NCBI GenBank assembly: GCA_009693225.1
Contig: SHXP01000084.1
Location: forward strand, 1-8,684
Direction: 5' to 3'
DNA from: Limnohabitans sp.
Lineage (GTDB): Bacteria > Pseudomonadota > Gammaproteobacteria > Burkholderiales > Burkholderiaceae_C
DNA: 8,684 nt
Positions within the stretch are counted from its first letter, which is position 1. Every line of letters begins with the position of its first letter. Under the pieces are notes generated by a model that was given only the letters and a program-made list of their open reading frames with translations, ran no database searches and was not told the DNA's origin. This document shows positions 1 to 6,493 of the stretch, in pieces. The position numbers were made by a program, and so were the translations under genes.

Positions 1-91
1 CTTTGATGCCCTTTTTATGCAACCGAACGACTTGCTTGCGCCTTTCGTGCAGTTGCTCCAGTGTTTGATATCTTGCGTCTTCTTTGTCCAT
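1..91 (-). CDS. IS630-family transposase, N-terminal fragment (cut by window edge)
   Basis: Thirty codons of an open frame run from an ATG (complement of 89-91) off the left edge. The product begins MDKEDARYQTLEQLHERRKQ and continues with VVRLHKKGIK. This is the charged, helical start that I recognise from IS630-type transposases, where it precedes a helix-turn-helix DNA-binding domain. The DDE catalytic domain would lie outside the window, so family membership rests on this N-terminus alone. The start lies only 30 bp from the dctM stop on the same strand, so the insertion sequence end must fall within or next to the end of dctM. Nothing here shows whether the transposase is intact. Confidence 0.72.
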   Translation of the reverse strand, partial: MDKEDARYQTLEQLHERRKQVVRLHKKGIK

Positions 92-155
92 GAGCAATAC
101 ATGGGAGCGCTCACCAGAAATTCAAGACTTCATCGGGCCGAATCTATAAGCCGTG
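92..155. mobile_element. Probable terminal region of the IS630-type element, boundary not fixed
   Basis: This is the stretch between the transposase start codon and the point where DctM stops resembling its family. In IS630-type elements the terminal inverted repeat usually lies a few tens of bases upstream of the transposase start, and insertion occurs at a TA dinucleotide. Candidate TA steps are present at 145-148. The opposite end of the element is outside the window, so the inverted repeat cannot be verified and the outer limit given is an estimate. Confidence 0.35.
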
Positions 156-1444
156 ACATACCCCATCTGTGCAGGCAACCACAAGACAATCTGCGGAAAC
201 AGCGTCATCGCCACCAGCAGCCCCAGCAGCATCAGCAGAAACAACCAGCCCTCGCGCACCATGGCCATGATGGGAATGCCGGTCAGCGCCCTGGTCACAA
301 ACAGCAGCATGCCGAACGGCGGGTGTATCAGCCCGATCATCATGTTCAGCACCACCAGCACACCGAAATGCACCTTGTCTATGCCCAGCAGACCGACAGC
401 CGGCAATAGCATGGGCACAAACACCAGCAGCAGCACCGACACATCCAGAAAACACCCGAGCACTAAAAACAGCGCGTTGACCATGAACAAAAATGCCACC
501 GGTTGCAAATGCTGTTGCTCCACCCACAGCGCCAGAGCCTGAGGCACGCCTTCGGCCGTGAACGCGTACTGCAACATGAACGATCCAGCGAGGATGATGG
601 TGATGACGGCACTTGATCGCGCCGAATCGATCACCACCTCCCAGAACGCACGCAAACTCAGCGCCTTGAACACCCAGGCCGACAGCACCAGCGCGTGCAA
701 GGCCGCCACCGCTGCGGCCTCGGTGGGTGTGAACACGCCCGAGTAAATACCGCCCAGCAAGACCAGCGGCAGCGACAGCGGCGCCGCACCGCGCCACGCA
801 ATGCCTGCCCATTCGCTGCGCGGTATGGGCTCGTCGCGCGGCATATTGCGTTGTGTGGCGATGATGTGCACCGTCAGCATCATCAACAGCGTCATCAACA
901 CGCCGGGCAGCACTCCGCCCAGAAACAAAGCGCCCACCGACGAGCCCGACACCAGCGCGTAAATCACCATGGGAATAGACGGCGGGATCATCGGCCCCAG
1001 CGTTGCGCTGGCCACCACCACCGCGCCGGCAAAGCCGGGTGTGTATTCAGGCTTCTTCAGCATTTGCCGTATGGTCACCAGACCGGGTCCGGCCGCGTCC
1101 GCCAGTGCGCTGCCGCTCATGCCCGAGAAGACCACGCTCACCAGTATGTCGACCTGCGCCAGGCCGCCGCGCATGCGCCCGACCAGGATGCGGCAGAAAT
1201 CAAATATGCGTTCACTCACCGTGCCGGCGTTCATCAGATTGGCGGCGAACACAAACAGCGGCACTGCCAGCAGCACATAACTGTTGTACAAACCCTGGCC
1301 CACTTGCTCTATCACCAGCGCCATGTCCTGGCCCTTGACCGCCAGATACGCCGCACCCGACATCCACATGGCCAAACCGATCGGTAAGCCCAGCAACATG
1401 CCGACGACCACCACCGCTATCAAGGTCAACAAAGCCAGCGTCAT
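122..1444 (-). CDS. dctM: TRAP transporter large permease subunit DctM
   Basis: This is the large integral-membrane subunit (440 aa) of a tripartite ATP-independent periplasmic transporter, which imports an organic acid using an ion gradient. The protein is hydrophobic throughout, with many transmembrane helices and two inverted halves. Family motifs visible are SGMSGSALADAAGPG (about residues 107-121), GPMIPPSIPM (150-159), GVFTPTEAAAVA (237-248) and GLIHPPFGMLLFV (371-383). The frame stays open upstream of residue 1, but the ATG at 1444 is chosen because it begins the first helix (MTLALLTLIA) and overlaps the dctQ stop as ATGA, a sign of translational coupling. The family usually ends near LWLPxxMGY. 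Here about 11 extra residues (TAYRFGPMKS at the end) follow, probably encoded by the adjoining insertion sequence. The substrate cannot be told from this subunit. Confidence 0.93.
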   Translation of the reverse strand: MTLALLTLIAVVVVGMLLGLPIGLAMWMSGAAYLAVKGQDMALVIEQVGQGLYNSYVLLAVPLFVFAANLMNAGTVSERIFDFCRILVGRMRGGLAQVDILVSVVFSGMSGSALADAAGPGLVTIRQMLKKPEYTPGFAGAVVVASATLGPMIPPSIPMVIYALVSGSSVGALFLGGVLPGVLMTLLMMLTVHIIATQRNMPRDEPIPRSEWAGIAWRGAAPLSLPLVLLGGIYSGVFTPTEAAAVAALHALVLSAWVFKALSLRAFWEVVIDSARSSAVITIILAGSFMLQYAFTAEGVPQALALWVEQQHLQPVAFLFMVNALFLVLGCFLDVSVLLLVFVPMLLPAVGLLGIDKVHFGVLVVLNMMIGLIHPPFGMLLFVTRALTGIPIMAMVREGWLFLLMLLGLLVAMTLFPQIVLWLPAQMGYVTAYRFGPMKS

Positions 1445-1896
1445 AAGCCTGCTTTTACGGCATGCACCATGCGCCACATGCCGCGCAACACCAGCATGAC
1501 CAGCAACACTAGCAAGGGTAAAAACACCCAGAACAAGGGCAGGCCAAGCACGGCAGTCGCTTCGCGCTGCATGAACAGCAAATAGTCCCAGCTCGCGGGC
1601 AAGGCTTGCAGGGCCAGACCGCCTAACAGCACGTGCCCCAGTGTTTGCAGCCACAAGCGCGGTTTATCAGCAAGCCGTGCGCTGAGTATGTCTAGCGACA
1701 CATGCGAAGCCGCAGGGACCATGAAGGCACAGGCCCAGAAGATGGTCCAGATGTACAACACCACCGCCAGTTCATCGGTCCAGGGCAGCGGCTGATTGAA
1801 CAAAAAACGCGCCCCTATTTGCAGGATGAACACCGCGAACAAGGCCAGAAACAATGCACCGCCAATATGGTCCAGCCAACGCTTGAATGTTTGCAT
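1441..1896 (-). CDS. dctQ: TRAP transporter small permease subunit DctQ
   Basis: This is the small membrane subunit (151 aa) of the same TRAP transporter, which pairs with DctM in the inner membrane. Four hydrophobic segments are visible at about residues 10-32, 46-63, 85-105 and 119-141, the usual DctQ topology. The pattern ARFLFNQPLPWTDELAVVLY (29-48) is the family signature: an F-N-x-x-x-x-W-T-(D/E)-E motif after helix 1. It starts 3 bp after the dctP stop and ends in a 4-base overlap with dctM, so the three genes almost certainly form one transcript. No clear Shine-Dalgarno precedes the ATG, and translation is probably coupled to dctP. Length is normal for the family. Confidence 0.92.
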   Translation of the reverse strand: MQTFKRWLDHIGGALFLALFAVFILQIGARFLFNQPLPWTDELAVVLYIWTIFWACAFMVPAASHVSLDILSARLADKPRLWLQTLGHVLLGGLALQALPASWDYLLFMQREATAVLGLPLFWVFLPLLVLLVMLVLRGMWRMVHAVKAGL

Positions 1897-1899
1897 CTG

Positions 1900-2904
1900 T
1901 CAGTGCACCGCTTGTATGCGTTCGAGCAAACCGGGCGGCCAGCTTTTGCCTATGTCTGAGGCTTTGTAACTGTTGTTCACCTGCTGGCGGAACACGGCCA
2001 GGTCCGGGGTGTTGATGCTCAAGCCTTGCTGTTTCAGAAAATCCAGTATTTGCGTTTCTTCCTGCAGGCGGTTGTCGTTGTTGTAGCGCGCGGCGGCTTG
2101 TGCGGCCTGTTGCACTTTGGTTTGTTGCGCCGGTTTCAGGCCGTCCCAGGTTTTCTGGCTGATGGCGATGAACAGCGCATCGACCAGATGCCCGGTCAGT
2201 ACCACTTGCCGGCTGACCTCGTAAAAACGCGCGGCACGCACCGTGGGCAGCGGGTTGTCCTGGGCGTCTATGGTGCCGGTTTTCAGACCCATGTACACCT
2301 CGCCGAAAGACAAGGGGGTAGCGGTGGCACCGAGCGACTCGCCCAGAAACAACCATTCTTTGGCGGCCGGCATGCGCAGCTTGATGCCTTTGAGGTCGGC
2401 AGGTGTTTTGACGTTGCGCGGCTCACGCAGCACCAACTGGCGTGTACCCAGGTAAGCGGTGGCCAGCACTTTGATGCCCATGCGTTCTGACACTTGCTTG
2501 AAGCCTTGTTCGCCGATGGGACCGTTGAACACTTTTTGCTGATGGGGTACATCGCGCAGCACATAACCGGCGGTGAACACCGAGAAGTACGGCACCTGGC
2601 GTGACAGATCAGCCGCGGACACGGTGCTGAGCTCCAGGTTGCCGCGTGCCATGGCGGCCGGTTCGGCGGCCTGCTTGAACAGGCTGCTGTTGAGGTAAAT
2701 CTGCACATCGAACTCGCCGGGCGCGGCGCTGTCCAGGTTTTCCTTGAACACGGTCCACATTCTGGCGTGCCAGTCCTGCGGCACGGCCGGGGTCGAGATG
2801 CGCAAAACCGTTTTGTTTTGCGCCAAAGCGCTCTGAGGCAAGGCGGCGGCGAGCAGGCCGCAGAGCAGGGCGGCGGTGGCGAGGCGAAGGAAAAATGCAT
2901 TCAT
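1900..2904 (-). CDS. dctP: TRAP transporter periplasmic substrate-binding protein DctP
   Basis: This is the extracytoplasmic solute receptor (334 aa) that captures the substrate and delivers it to DctQM. A Sec signal peptide is clear: basic start, hydrophobic core, and an ALA cleavage site after residue 28. The mature part has the typical DctP body. R177 in the segment DLKGIKLRMPAAKEW matches the conserved arginine that salt-bridges the carboxylate of the ligand in this family, followed by GEVYMGLKTGTIDAQDNPL (201-219). This supports a carboxylate substrate but does not identify it. It is the first gene of dctPQM and is divergent from the copper block. The ATG is the natural start because the signal peptide begins there, although only a poor ribosome binding site precedes it. 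Confidence 0.93.
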   Translation of the reverse strand: MNAFFLRLATAALLCGLLAAALPQSALAQNKTVLRISTPAVPQDWHARMWTVFKENLDSAAPGEFDVQIYLNSSLFKQAAEPAAMARGNLELSTVSAADLSRQVPYFSVFTAGYVLRDVPHQQKVFNGPIGEQGFKQVSERMGIKVLATAYLGTRQLVLREPRNVKTPADLKGIKLRMPAAKEWLFLGESLGATATPLSFGEVYMGLKTGTIDAQDNPLPTVRAARFYEVSRQVVLTGHLVDALFIAISQKTWDGLKPAQQTKVQQAAQAAARYNNDNRLQEETQILDFLKQQGLSINTPDLAVFRQQVNNSYKASDIGKSWPPGLLERIQAVH

Positions 2905-2959
2905 GGGTAGATTCTGACATTGACGCGGCGCGGGCCCGGTCCTCTGTTAATATGAAGCC
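2905..2959. promoter_or_regulatory. Divergent intergenic region between dctP and the copper block
   Basis: Only 55 bp separate the dctP start from the GTG of the His-rich gene, so promoters for both directions must lie here or in the flanking coding ends. On the plus strand there is a TTAATAT stretch at 2947-2953 that could serve as a -10 element. A TTGACG at 2920-2925 looks like a -35 but sits about 22 bases away, longer than the usual 17. Two TGAC half-sites occur as a direct repeat (2915-2918 and 2921-2924), and a CGGGCCCG palindrome lies at 2931-2938. I do not recognise a textbook CueR or CusR operator. All of this is pattern reading. Confidence 0.35.
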
Positions 2960-3502
2960 GTGAAAACTTTGCGTTATTTCATCACCTGCCTGTTGGCTGT
3001 CAGCTTGCCCCTGCAAGCCTTGGCGGCGTTGCTGCCTGCGACTTGTCGCCATAGCAGTGCTGATTTGTCGGCGCATGCCGACCCGGTCATGCCGCAGCCC
3101 ACAGCGAATCACCCGCACGGGCCAGCAGATATGCATTCGCACACGCAAGCGATGACCCGGGCTACGCCTCAACAGCATAGCGATACGCCGCACAAACACA
3201 GCCATCAACACGGCGACAAGCACCGCCACATCCCCGTCGCCGCGGATTCACACGAGAACATGCACACACCGGTCCTGGTTGATGCGACGCTGACTGCTGC
3301 GCATTCTGAGCAACACGCGGCAGCGCACGACAACTGTTGCCACCACGGTGTCTCCTGTTGCGCTGGAGCCGCCATGTTGCCTTTCTTGCCCGGCCTGAAC
3401 CCGCCGCTGCTGTCTCAATCCCGGTCGGTATGGGACGTTCCTGTGCTATTGCCTGTACCGCCCCGCACATTTGACCATCCCCCTAAACCTGTAGCTGCCT
3501 GA
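2960..3502 (+). CDS. Secreted His/Cys-rich protein, probable copper-binding (CopL-like) leader of the copper block
   Basis: The product is 180 aa with a Sec signal peptide (hydrophobic core about residues 8-22, ALA cleavage site). The mature part is low-complexity and rich in metal ligands: 21 histidines in the whole protein, densest at about 73-102 with alternating H motifs such as HKHSHQHGDKHRH, then a CCHHGVSCC cluster at 126-134. The C-terminus is proline-rich (TFDHPPKPVAA). The composition and position ahead of a multicopper oxidase recall CopL-type proteins encoded upstream of copper resistance genes, but similarity is by composition and context, not a firm family match. A role as periplasmic copper (or other soft-metal) chelator is inferred. 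GTG is the only possible start: an in-frame TAA lies at 2948-2950 and the signal peptide begins directly at the GTG. No good ribosome binding site is seen. Confidence 0.8.
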   Translation: MKTLRYFITCLLAVSLPLQALAALLPATCRHSSADLSAHADPVMPQPTANHPHGPADMHSHTQAMTRATPQQHSDTPHKHSHQHGDKHRHIPVAADSHENMHTPVLVDATLTAAHSEQHAAAHDNCCHHGVSCCAGAAMLPFLPGLNPPLLSQSRSVWDVPVLLPVPPRTFDHPPKPVAA

Positions 3503-3508
3503 ACGCTG

Positions 3509-3524
3509 CTGCCTTTGACGGCAG
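3509..3524 (+). other. Small stem-loop between the His-rich gene and the TolC-family gene
   Basis: CTGCC (3509-3513) pairs with GGCAG (3520-3524) around a six-base loop, seven bases after the stop of the His-rich gene. No T-tract follows, so it is not a convincing terminator; it could be an mRNA-stabilising or processing structure, or chance. Confidence 0.25.
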
Positions 3525-3595
3525 ACACCGCGTCTTGTGTGGCGGGTTGAATCTGTGTCAGCCTGCTGTTTGTATGGATCAGCAACGGGGTATGC

Positions 3596-5005
3596 ATGTA
3601 TTTATTTTGTTCATTACGCCGGCGTGCGACGGCAATGGCCGCTGTGCTTGCCTGTGTCAGCGCTTGCGTCAGTTACGACCTGCAACAAGGCCTGGAACGC
3701 AGCGCACAAGACACGGCCTCGTTCAGCGGCGACAGTTTGTCGCTGGCCGTCACTGATGCGCAACGCCGGCAACGCGCCTTGTTGACCCGGCAGCTGCTGT
3801 CAGCGCCTGTCGGGCAAAAGCAGGCAGTGGATTTGCTTTTGGTACACAGTTCTGCATTTCAAGGCCTGTTGGCGCAACACTGGGCACAGGCCTCGGCGGC
3901 AGCGCAATCCGGGCGCATCAGCAACCCGACACTCGCCATAGAGCGCATCGTCACCGGCAGCGAGACCGAGTTGAACGGATTGCTGACATTCGGTTTGCTG
4001 GATGTTCTGACTTTGCCGCAACGCACCGACCTGGCGCGCTTGAAGCTCGTGCAAGCGCAAATCCGTTTGAGCGCCAAGGTGGTCGATCAGGTCACGCTGG
4101 TGCGACAGGCCTGGGTACGTGCCGTGGCGGCCAATGCCTCATGGCATTACGCACAAAGGGTGGCCGACGCGGCACAGGCCGGCGACGAATTGGCGGCGCG
4201 CATGCAAGCGGCGGGTAATTTCAATGCCCTGACCCGCAGAAGGCACCGGTTGTTTCATTTGCAGGCGCAAATGCAACTGACGGCTACTCAGCAGTTGAAG
4301 CTGTCACGCACTGAAGAACTGATCAGGTTGCTGGGGCTTGATACGGCACAGGCAGCACAATTACAGCTGCCGGACAGATTGCCTGACCTGCCCCTGCAAG
4401 CCCTGGAAATTCAAGCAGCAGCCGCGCAAGCATTGGAACAACGCCTGGACATACGCATGGCCAGGGCCGGGTTGGAGACCGCAGCGCGGGCGCAAGGATT
4501 GACCGGCATCACCAGCCGCCTGGATGTGGAAATGACTGCGACTGCCGGTACGGTCAACAGCAGCGGCAGTACCACCCGACGCAGCGGCGCAGAAATCAGC
4601 GTCAAACTGCCCTTGTTTGATGCAGGCGATATGCAGCGCACGCAAATGAATGCGCAAACCCTGGCAGCGGCCAACCGCTTGCAGGCCACAGCGCTTCAAG
4701 CGGCTTCCGGCTTGCGTGAAACACACGCGGCCTACCTAAGTGCTTTGGACATTGCGCGTCAATTCAAGGACGAGTTATTGCCCTTGCGCCAGCGCATCGC
4801 CGATGAAAACCTGTTGCTCTACAACGCCATGCAAATCGGTGTGTTTGATCTGCTGGCAGACGCTACTGAACAAAACGCCACCGTGTCAGCGGCCATAGAA
4901 GCGCAGCAGCAGTTCTGGCTGAGCGAAGCAGCACTGCAATCCAGCCTCATAGGCAGGCCCTTGTCATTCAGTTTGTCTGTCAGCAGCAGCGCTGCAACCC
5001 ATTAA
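3596..5005 (+). CDS. TolC-family outer-membrane factor lipoprotein
   Basis: The product is 469 aa, a normal length for outer-membrane factors of the TolC/CusC/OprM type, which form trimeric channels through the outer membrane and periplasm. It begins with a basic stretch (LRRR), a short hydrophobic core and a lipobox VSAC, placing the lipidated cysteine at residue 24. This matches the lipoprotein nature of CusC-like members. The rest is long, Ala/Gln/Leu-rich and helical, with two similar halves (about 80-270 and 285-450). Family-like features are GRISNPTLAIER (105-116), and KLPLFDAGDMQRTQM in the second half, equivalent to the usual LPLFdxGxr stretch. A GGGG at 3587-3590 gives a modest ribosome site. 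Its stop lies 12 bp before the oxidase gene, so the two are co-transcribed. No RND pump or adaptor is encoded in the window, which leaves its partner unknown. Confidence 0.88.
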   Translation: MYLFCSLRRRATAMAAVLACVSACVSYDLQQGLERSAQDTASFSGDSLSLAVTDAQRRQRALLTRQLLSAPVGQKQAVDLLLVHSSAFQGLLAQHWAQASAAAQSGRISNPTLAIERIVTGSETELNGLLTFGLLDVLTLPQRTDLARLKLVQAQIRLSAKVVDQVTLVRQAWVRAVAANASWHYAQRVADAAQAGDELAARMQAAGNFNALTRRRHRLFHLQAQMQLTATQQLKLSRTEELIRLLGLDTAQAAQLQLPDRLPDLPLQALEIQAAAAQALEQRLDIRMARAGLETAARAQGLTGITSRLDVEMTATAGTVNSSGSTTRRSGAEISVKLPLFDAGDMQRTQMNAQTLAAANRLQATALQAASGLRETHAAYLSALDIARQFKDELLPLRQRIADENLLLYNAMQIGVFDLLADATEQNATVSAAIEAQQQFWLSEAALQSSLIGRPLSFSLSVSSSAATH

Positions 5006-5008
5006 GGA
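5004..5008 (+). promoter_or_regulatory. Ribosome binding site of the multicopper oxidase gene
   Basis: AAGGA overlaps the TAA stop of the upstream TolC-family gene and lies nine bases before the ATG at 5018. It fixes that start and ties translation of the oxidase to the upstream gene. Confidence 0.7.
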
Positions 5009-5017
5009 ACACATCGT

Positions 5018-6406
5018 ATGTCAAGCAGAAGAGATTTTTTCAAATGGGCGGGTGTGGCCGGTTCGGTGTCTGCCGCTGCCGTCAACCGTCATGCATTGGC
5101 TGCCATACCCGAGCCGCACAGCCAGACCAGTGCGGCCACCATGCCTGGCTTGCCGGCTGAGGCTGCGCATTACCAGACGGTGGTCACGTTGAACGGCTGG
5201 ACCTTGCCCTGGCGCATGAAAGACGGCTTCAAGGAATTCCACCTAGTGGCAGAACCCGTGGTGCGTGAAATTGCACCCGGTATGAAAGCACGTTTATGGG
5301 GTTACAACGGGCAAAGCCCGGGGCCGACGATTGAAGTGGTCGAAGGTGATCGGGTACGCATATTTGTGACCAACAAATTGCCCGAACACACCAGTGTGCA
5401 CTGGCACGGACAGCGCTTGCCCAATGGCATGGACGGTGTCACCGGTCTCACCCAAAAAGGCATAGATCCTGGCAAAACTTTTGTGTATGAATTTGTCGCG
5501 CGCCGGGCAGGCACGTTCATGTACCACCCGCATGCCGATGAGATGACGCAAATGGCCATGGGCATGATGGGCATGTGGATCACGCACCAGCGTCAGCCTG
5601 ATCCGCTGATCAGCGAGGTTCAGCGCGACTTCTGTTTTTTGATGAACGCGTATGACATAGAACCGGGCAGCTTCACGCCCAACATCATGACCATGACCGA
5701 TTTCAATTTGTGGACCTGGAACAGCCGTGCATTTCCGGGCATAGACAGTCTGAATGTGCGCTTGAATGACAAGGTTCGCATACGCATAGGCAACCTGACC
5801 ATGACCAACCACCCCATCCATTTGCACGGGCACGAGTTTCAGGTGACAGGCACCGATGGCGGTGCGATTCCTCTGAACGCGCGCTGGAGCGAAGTGACTA
5901 CCGATATTGCGGTCGGGCAGATGCGGCAGATCGAATTTGTTGCCGATGAAGAAGGCGACTGGGCCTTTCATTGCCATAAAAGCCACCACACCATGAACGC
6001 CATGGGGCACAAGCTGCCGACCATGATCGGCGTGGAACAAGCGGACCTGGCTAAAAAAATCAACCGCCTGATCCCGGACTACATGAGCATGGGCCAGCAC
6101 GGCATGGGCGAGATGGCAGAAATGGAAATGCCGATGCCGGACAACACCTTGCCTATGATGACCGGGCAGGGACCGTTCGGCGGTGTGGGCATGGGCGGTA
6201 TGTTCAGCGTGTTGAAAGTGCGGCGGGACCAAGCGCCCGGCGATTACCGCGACCCGGGTTGGTACACACACCCGCCCGGGACGGTCGCCGCTGAATACAA
6301 GGGGGAAGTCGCTGCACCGGTGCATTCAGCTGATAGCGTGTCTGCACAAACTGCTGGTATTGAAATACAAGTTCGCAAGCCTGCCTGTGGACACAGTGGA
6401 CATTGA
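5018..6406 (+). CDS. Tat-exported two-domain multicopper oxidase (periplasmic copper oxidase)
   Basis: The product is a 462-aa multicopper oxidase expected to oxidise Cu(I), or another reductant, with O2 in the periplasm. The N-terminus SSRRDFFKWAG is a twin-arginine motif, so the enzyme is exported folded; ALA at 26-28 is a likely cleavage site. Domain 1 carries HWH (H128, H130) and HPH (H170, H172). Domain 2 carries HPIHLHGH (H265, H268, H270) and HCHKSHHTMNAM (H318, C319, H320, H324, M329). All eight trinuclear-cluster histidines and the type 1 ligands H265, C319, H324 and axial M329 are present. Only about 95 residues separate the domain 1 and domain 2 motifs, so there is no third cupredoxin domain, unlike CopA/PcoA or CueO. 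Type 1 copper is in domain 2 only. Family knowledge says such enzymes form trimers. Met-rich stretches follow domain 1 (176-186) and domain 2 (356-395), and the tail ends CGHSGH. Confidence 0.93.
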   Translation: MSSRRDFFKWAGVAGSVSAAAVNRHALAAIPEPHSQTSAATMPGLPAEAAHYQTVVTLNGWTLPWRMKDGFKEFHLVAEPVVREIAPGMKARLWGYNGQSPGPTIEVVEGDRVRIFVTNKLPEHTSVHWHGQRLPNGMDGVTGLTQKGIDPGKTFVYEFVARRAGTFMYHPHADEMTQMAMGMMGMWITHQRQPDPLISEVQRDFCFLMNAYDIEPGSFTPNIMTMTDFNLWTWNSRAFPGIDSLNVRLNDKVRIRIGNLTMTNHPIHLHGHEFQVTGTDGGAIPLNARWSEVTTDIAVGQMRQIEFVADEEGDWAFHCHKSHHTMNAMGHKLPTMIGVEQADLAKKINRLIPDYMSMGQHGMGEMAEMEMPMPDNTLPMMTGQGPFGGVGMGGMFSVLKVRRDQAPGDYRDPGWYTHPPGTVAAEYKGEVAAPVHSADSVSAQTAGIEIQVRKPACGHSGH

Positions 6407-6455
6407 TGACCGGCTGGTGATAGGCTTGGTTCAGAAGCGATATTACATAGAGCCA

Positions 6456-6479
6456 TCAAACGGGTTTGACCCAGTTTTT
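6456..6479 (+). promoter_or_regulatory. Dyad and overlapping terminator-like hairpin upstream of the cupredoxin gene
   Basis: TCAAAC-GG-GTTTGA (6456-6469) is a perfect 6-bp inverted repeat. Overlapping it, AAACGGG (6458-6464) can pair with CCCAGTTT (6470-6477; one bulged A) around a TTTGA loop, followed by further T residues. The second structure resembles a weak intrinsic terminator or attenuator and ends five bases before the GGAG ribosome site. It could lower or uncouple expression of the cupredoxin relative to the oxidase, or the dyad could be a protein operator. Seen in sequence; function inferred. Confidence 0.45.
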
Positions 6480-6483
6480 ACAC

Positions 6484-6487
6484 GGAG
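6484..6487 (+). promoter_or_regulatory. Ribosome binding site of the cupredoxin gene
   Basis: GGAG lies six bases before the ATG at 6494 and fixes that start. It sits directly behind the hairpin at 6458-6477, so folding of that hairpin could affect access to it. Confidence 0.7.
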
Positions 6488-6493
6488 ATACAC

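Noticed and set aside
695..1387. Plus-strand frame of 230 codons opposite dctM
   Set aside because: The product is His/Gln/Arg-rich with no fold signature and lies wholly antisense to a clear DctM with family motifs.
1444..1654. Fused DctQM reading from the upstream open frame of dctM
   Set aside because: The upstream open frame is only an out-of-frame extension across dctQ. The ATG at 1444 begins helix 1 and overlaps the dctQ stop in the usual way.
2283..2900. Second minus-strand frame inside dctP
   Set aside because: It is an out-of-frame shadow of the DctP coding sequence. The translation is Cys/Pro/Arg-rich and lacks any domain, whereas the DctP frame has a signal peptide and the conserved arginine.
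3547..3576. Promoter for the TolC-family gene (TTGAAT, 18 bases, TGTATG)
   Set aside because: The -10 matches only three of six consensus bases, and the gene can be expressed from the upstream copper-block promoter.
5294..6325. Long minus-strand frame (343 codons) opposite the multicopper oxidase gene
   Set aside because: It is fully antisense to a gene with complete copper-ligand motifs. Its translation is His/Val/Arg-rich noise with no recognisable domain, a typical shadow in high-GC coding DNA.
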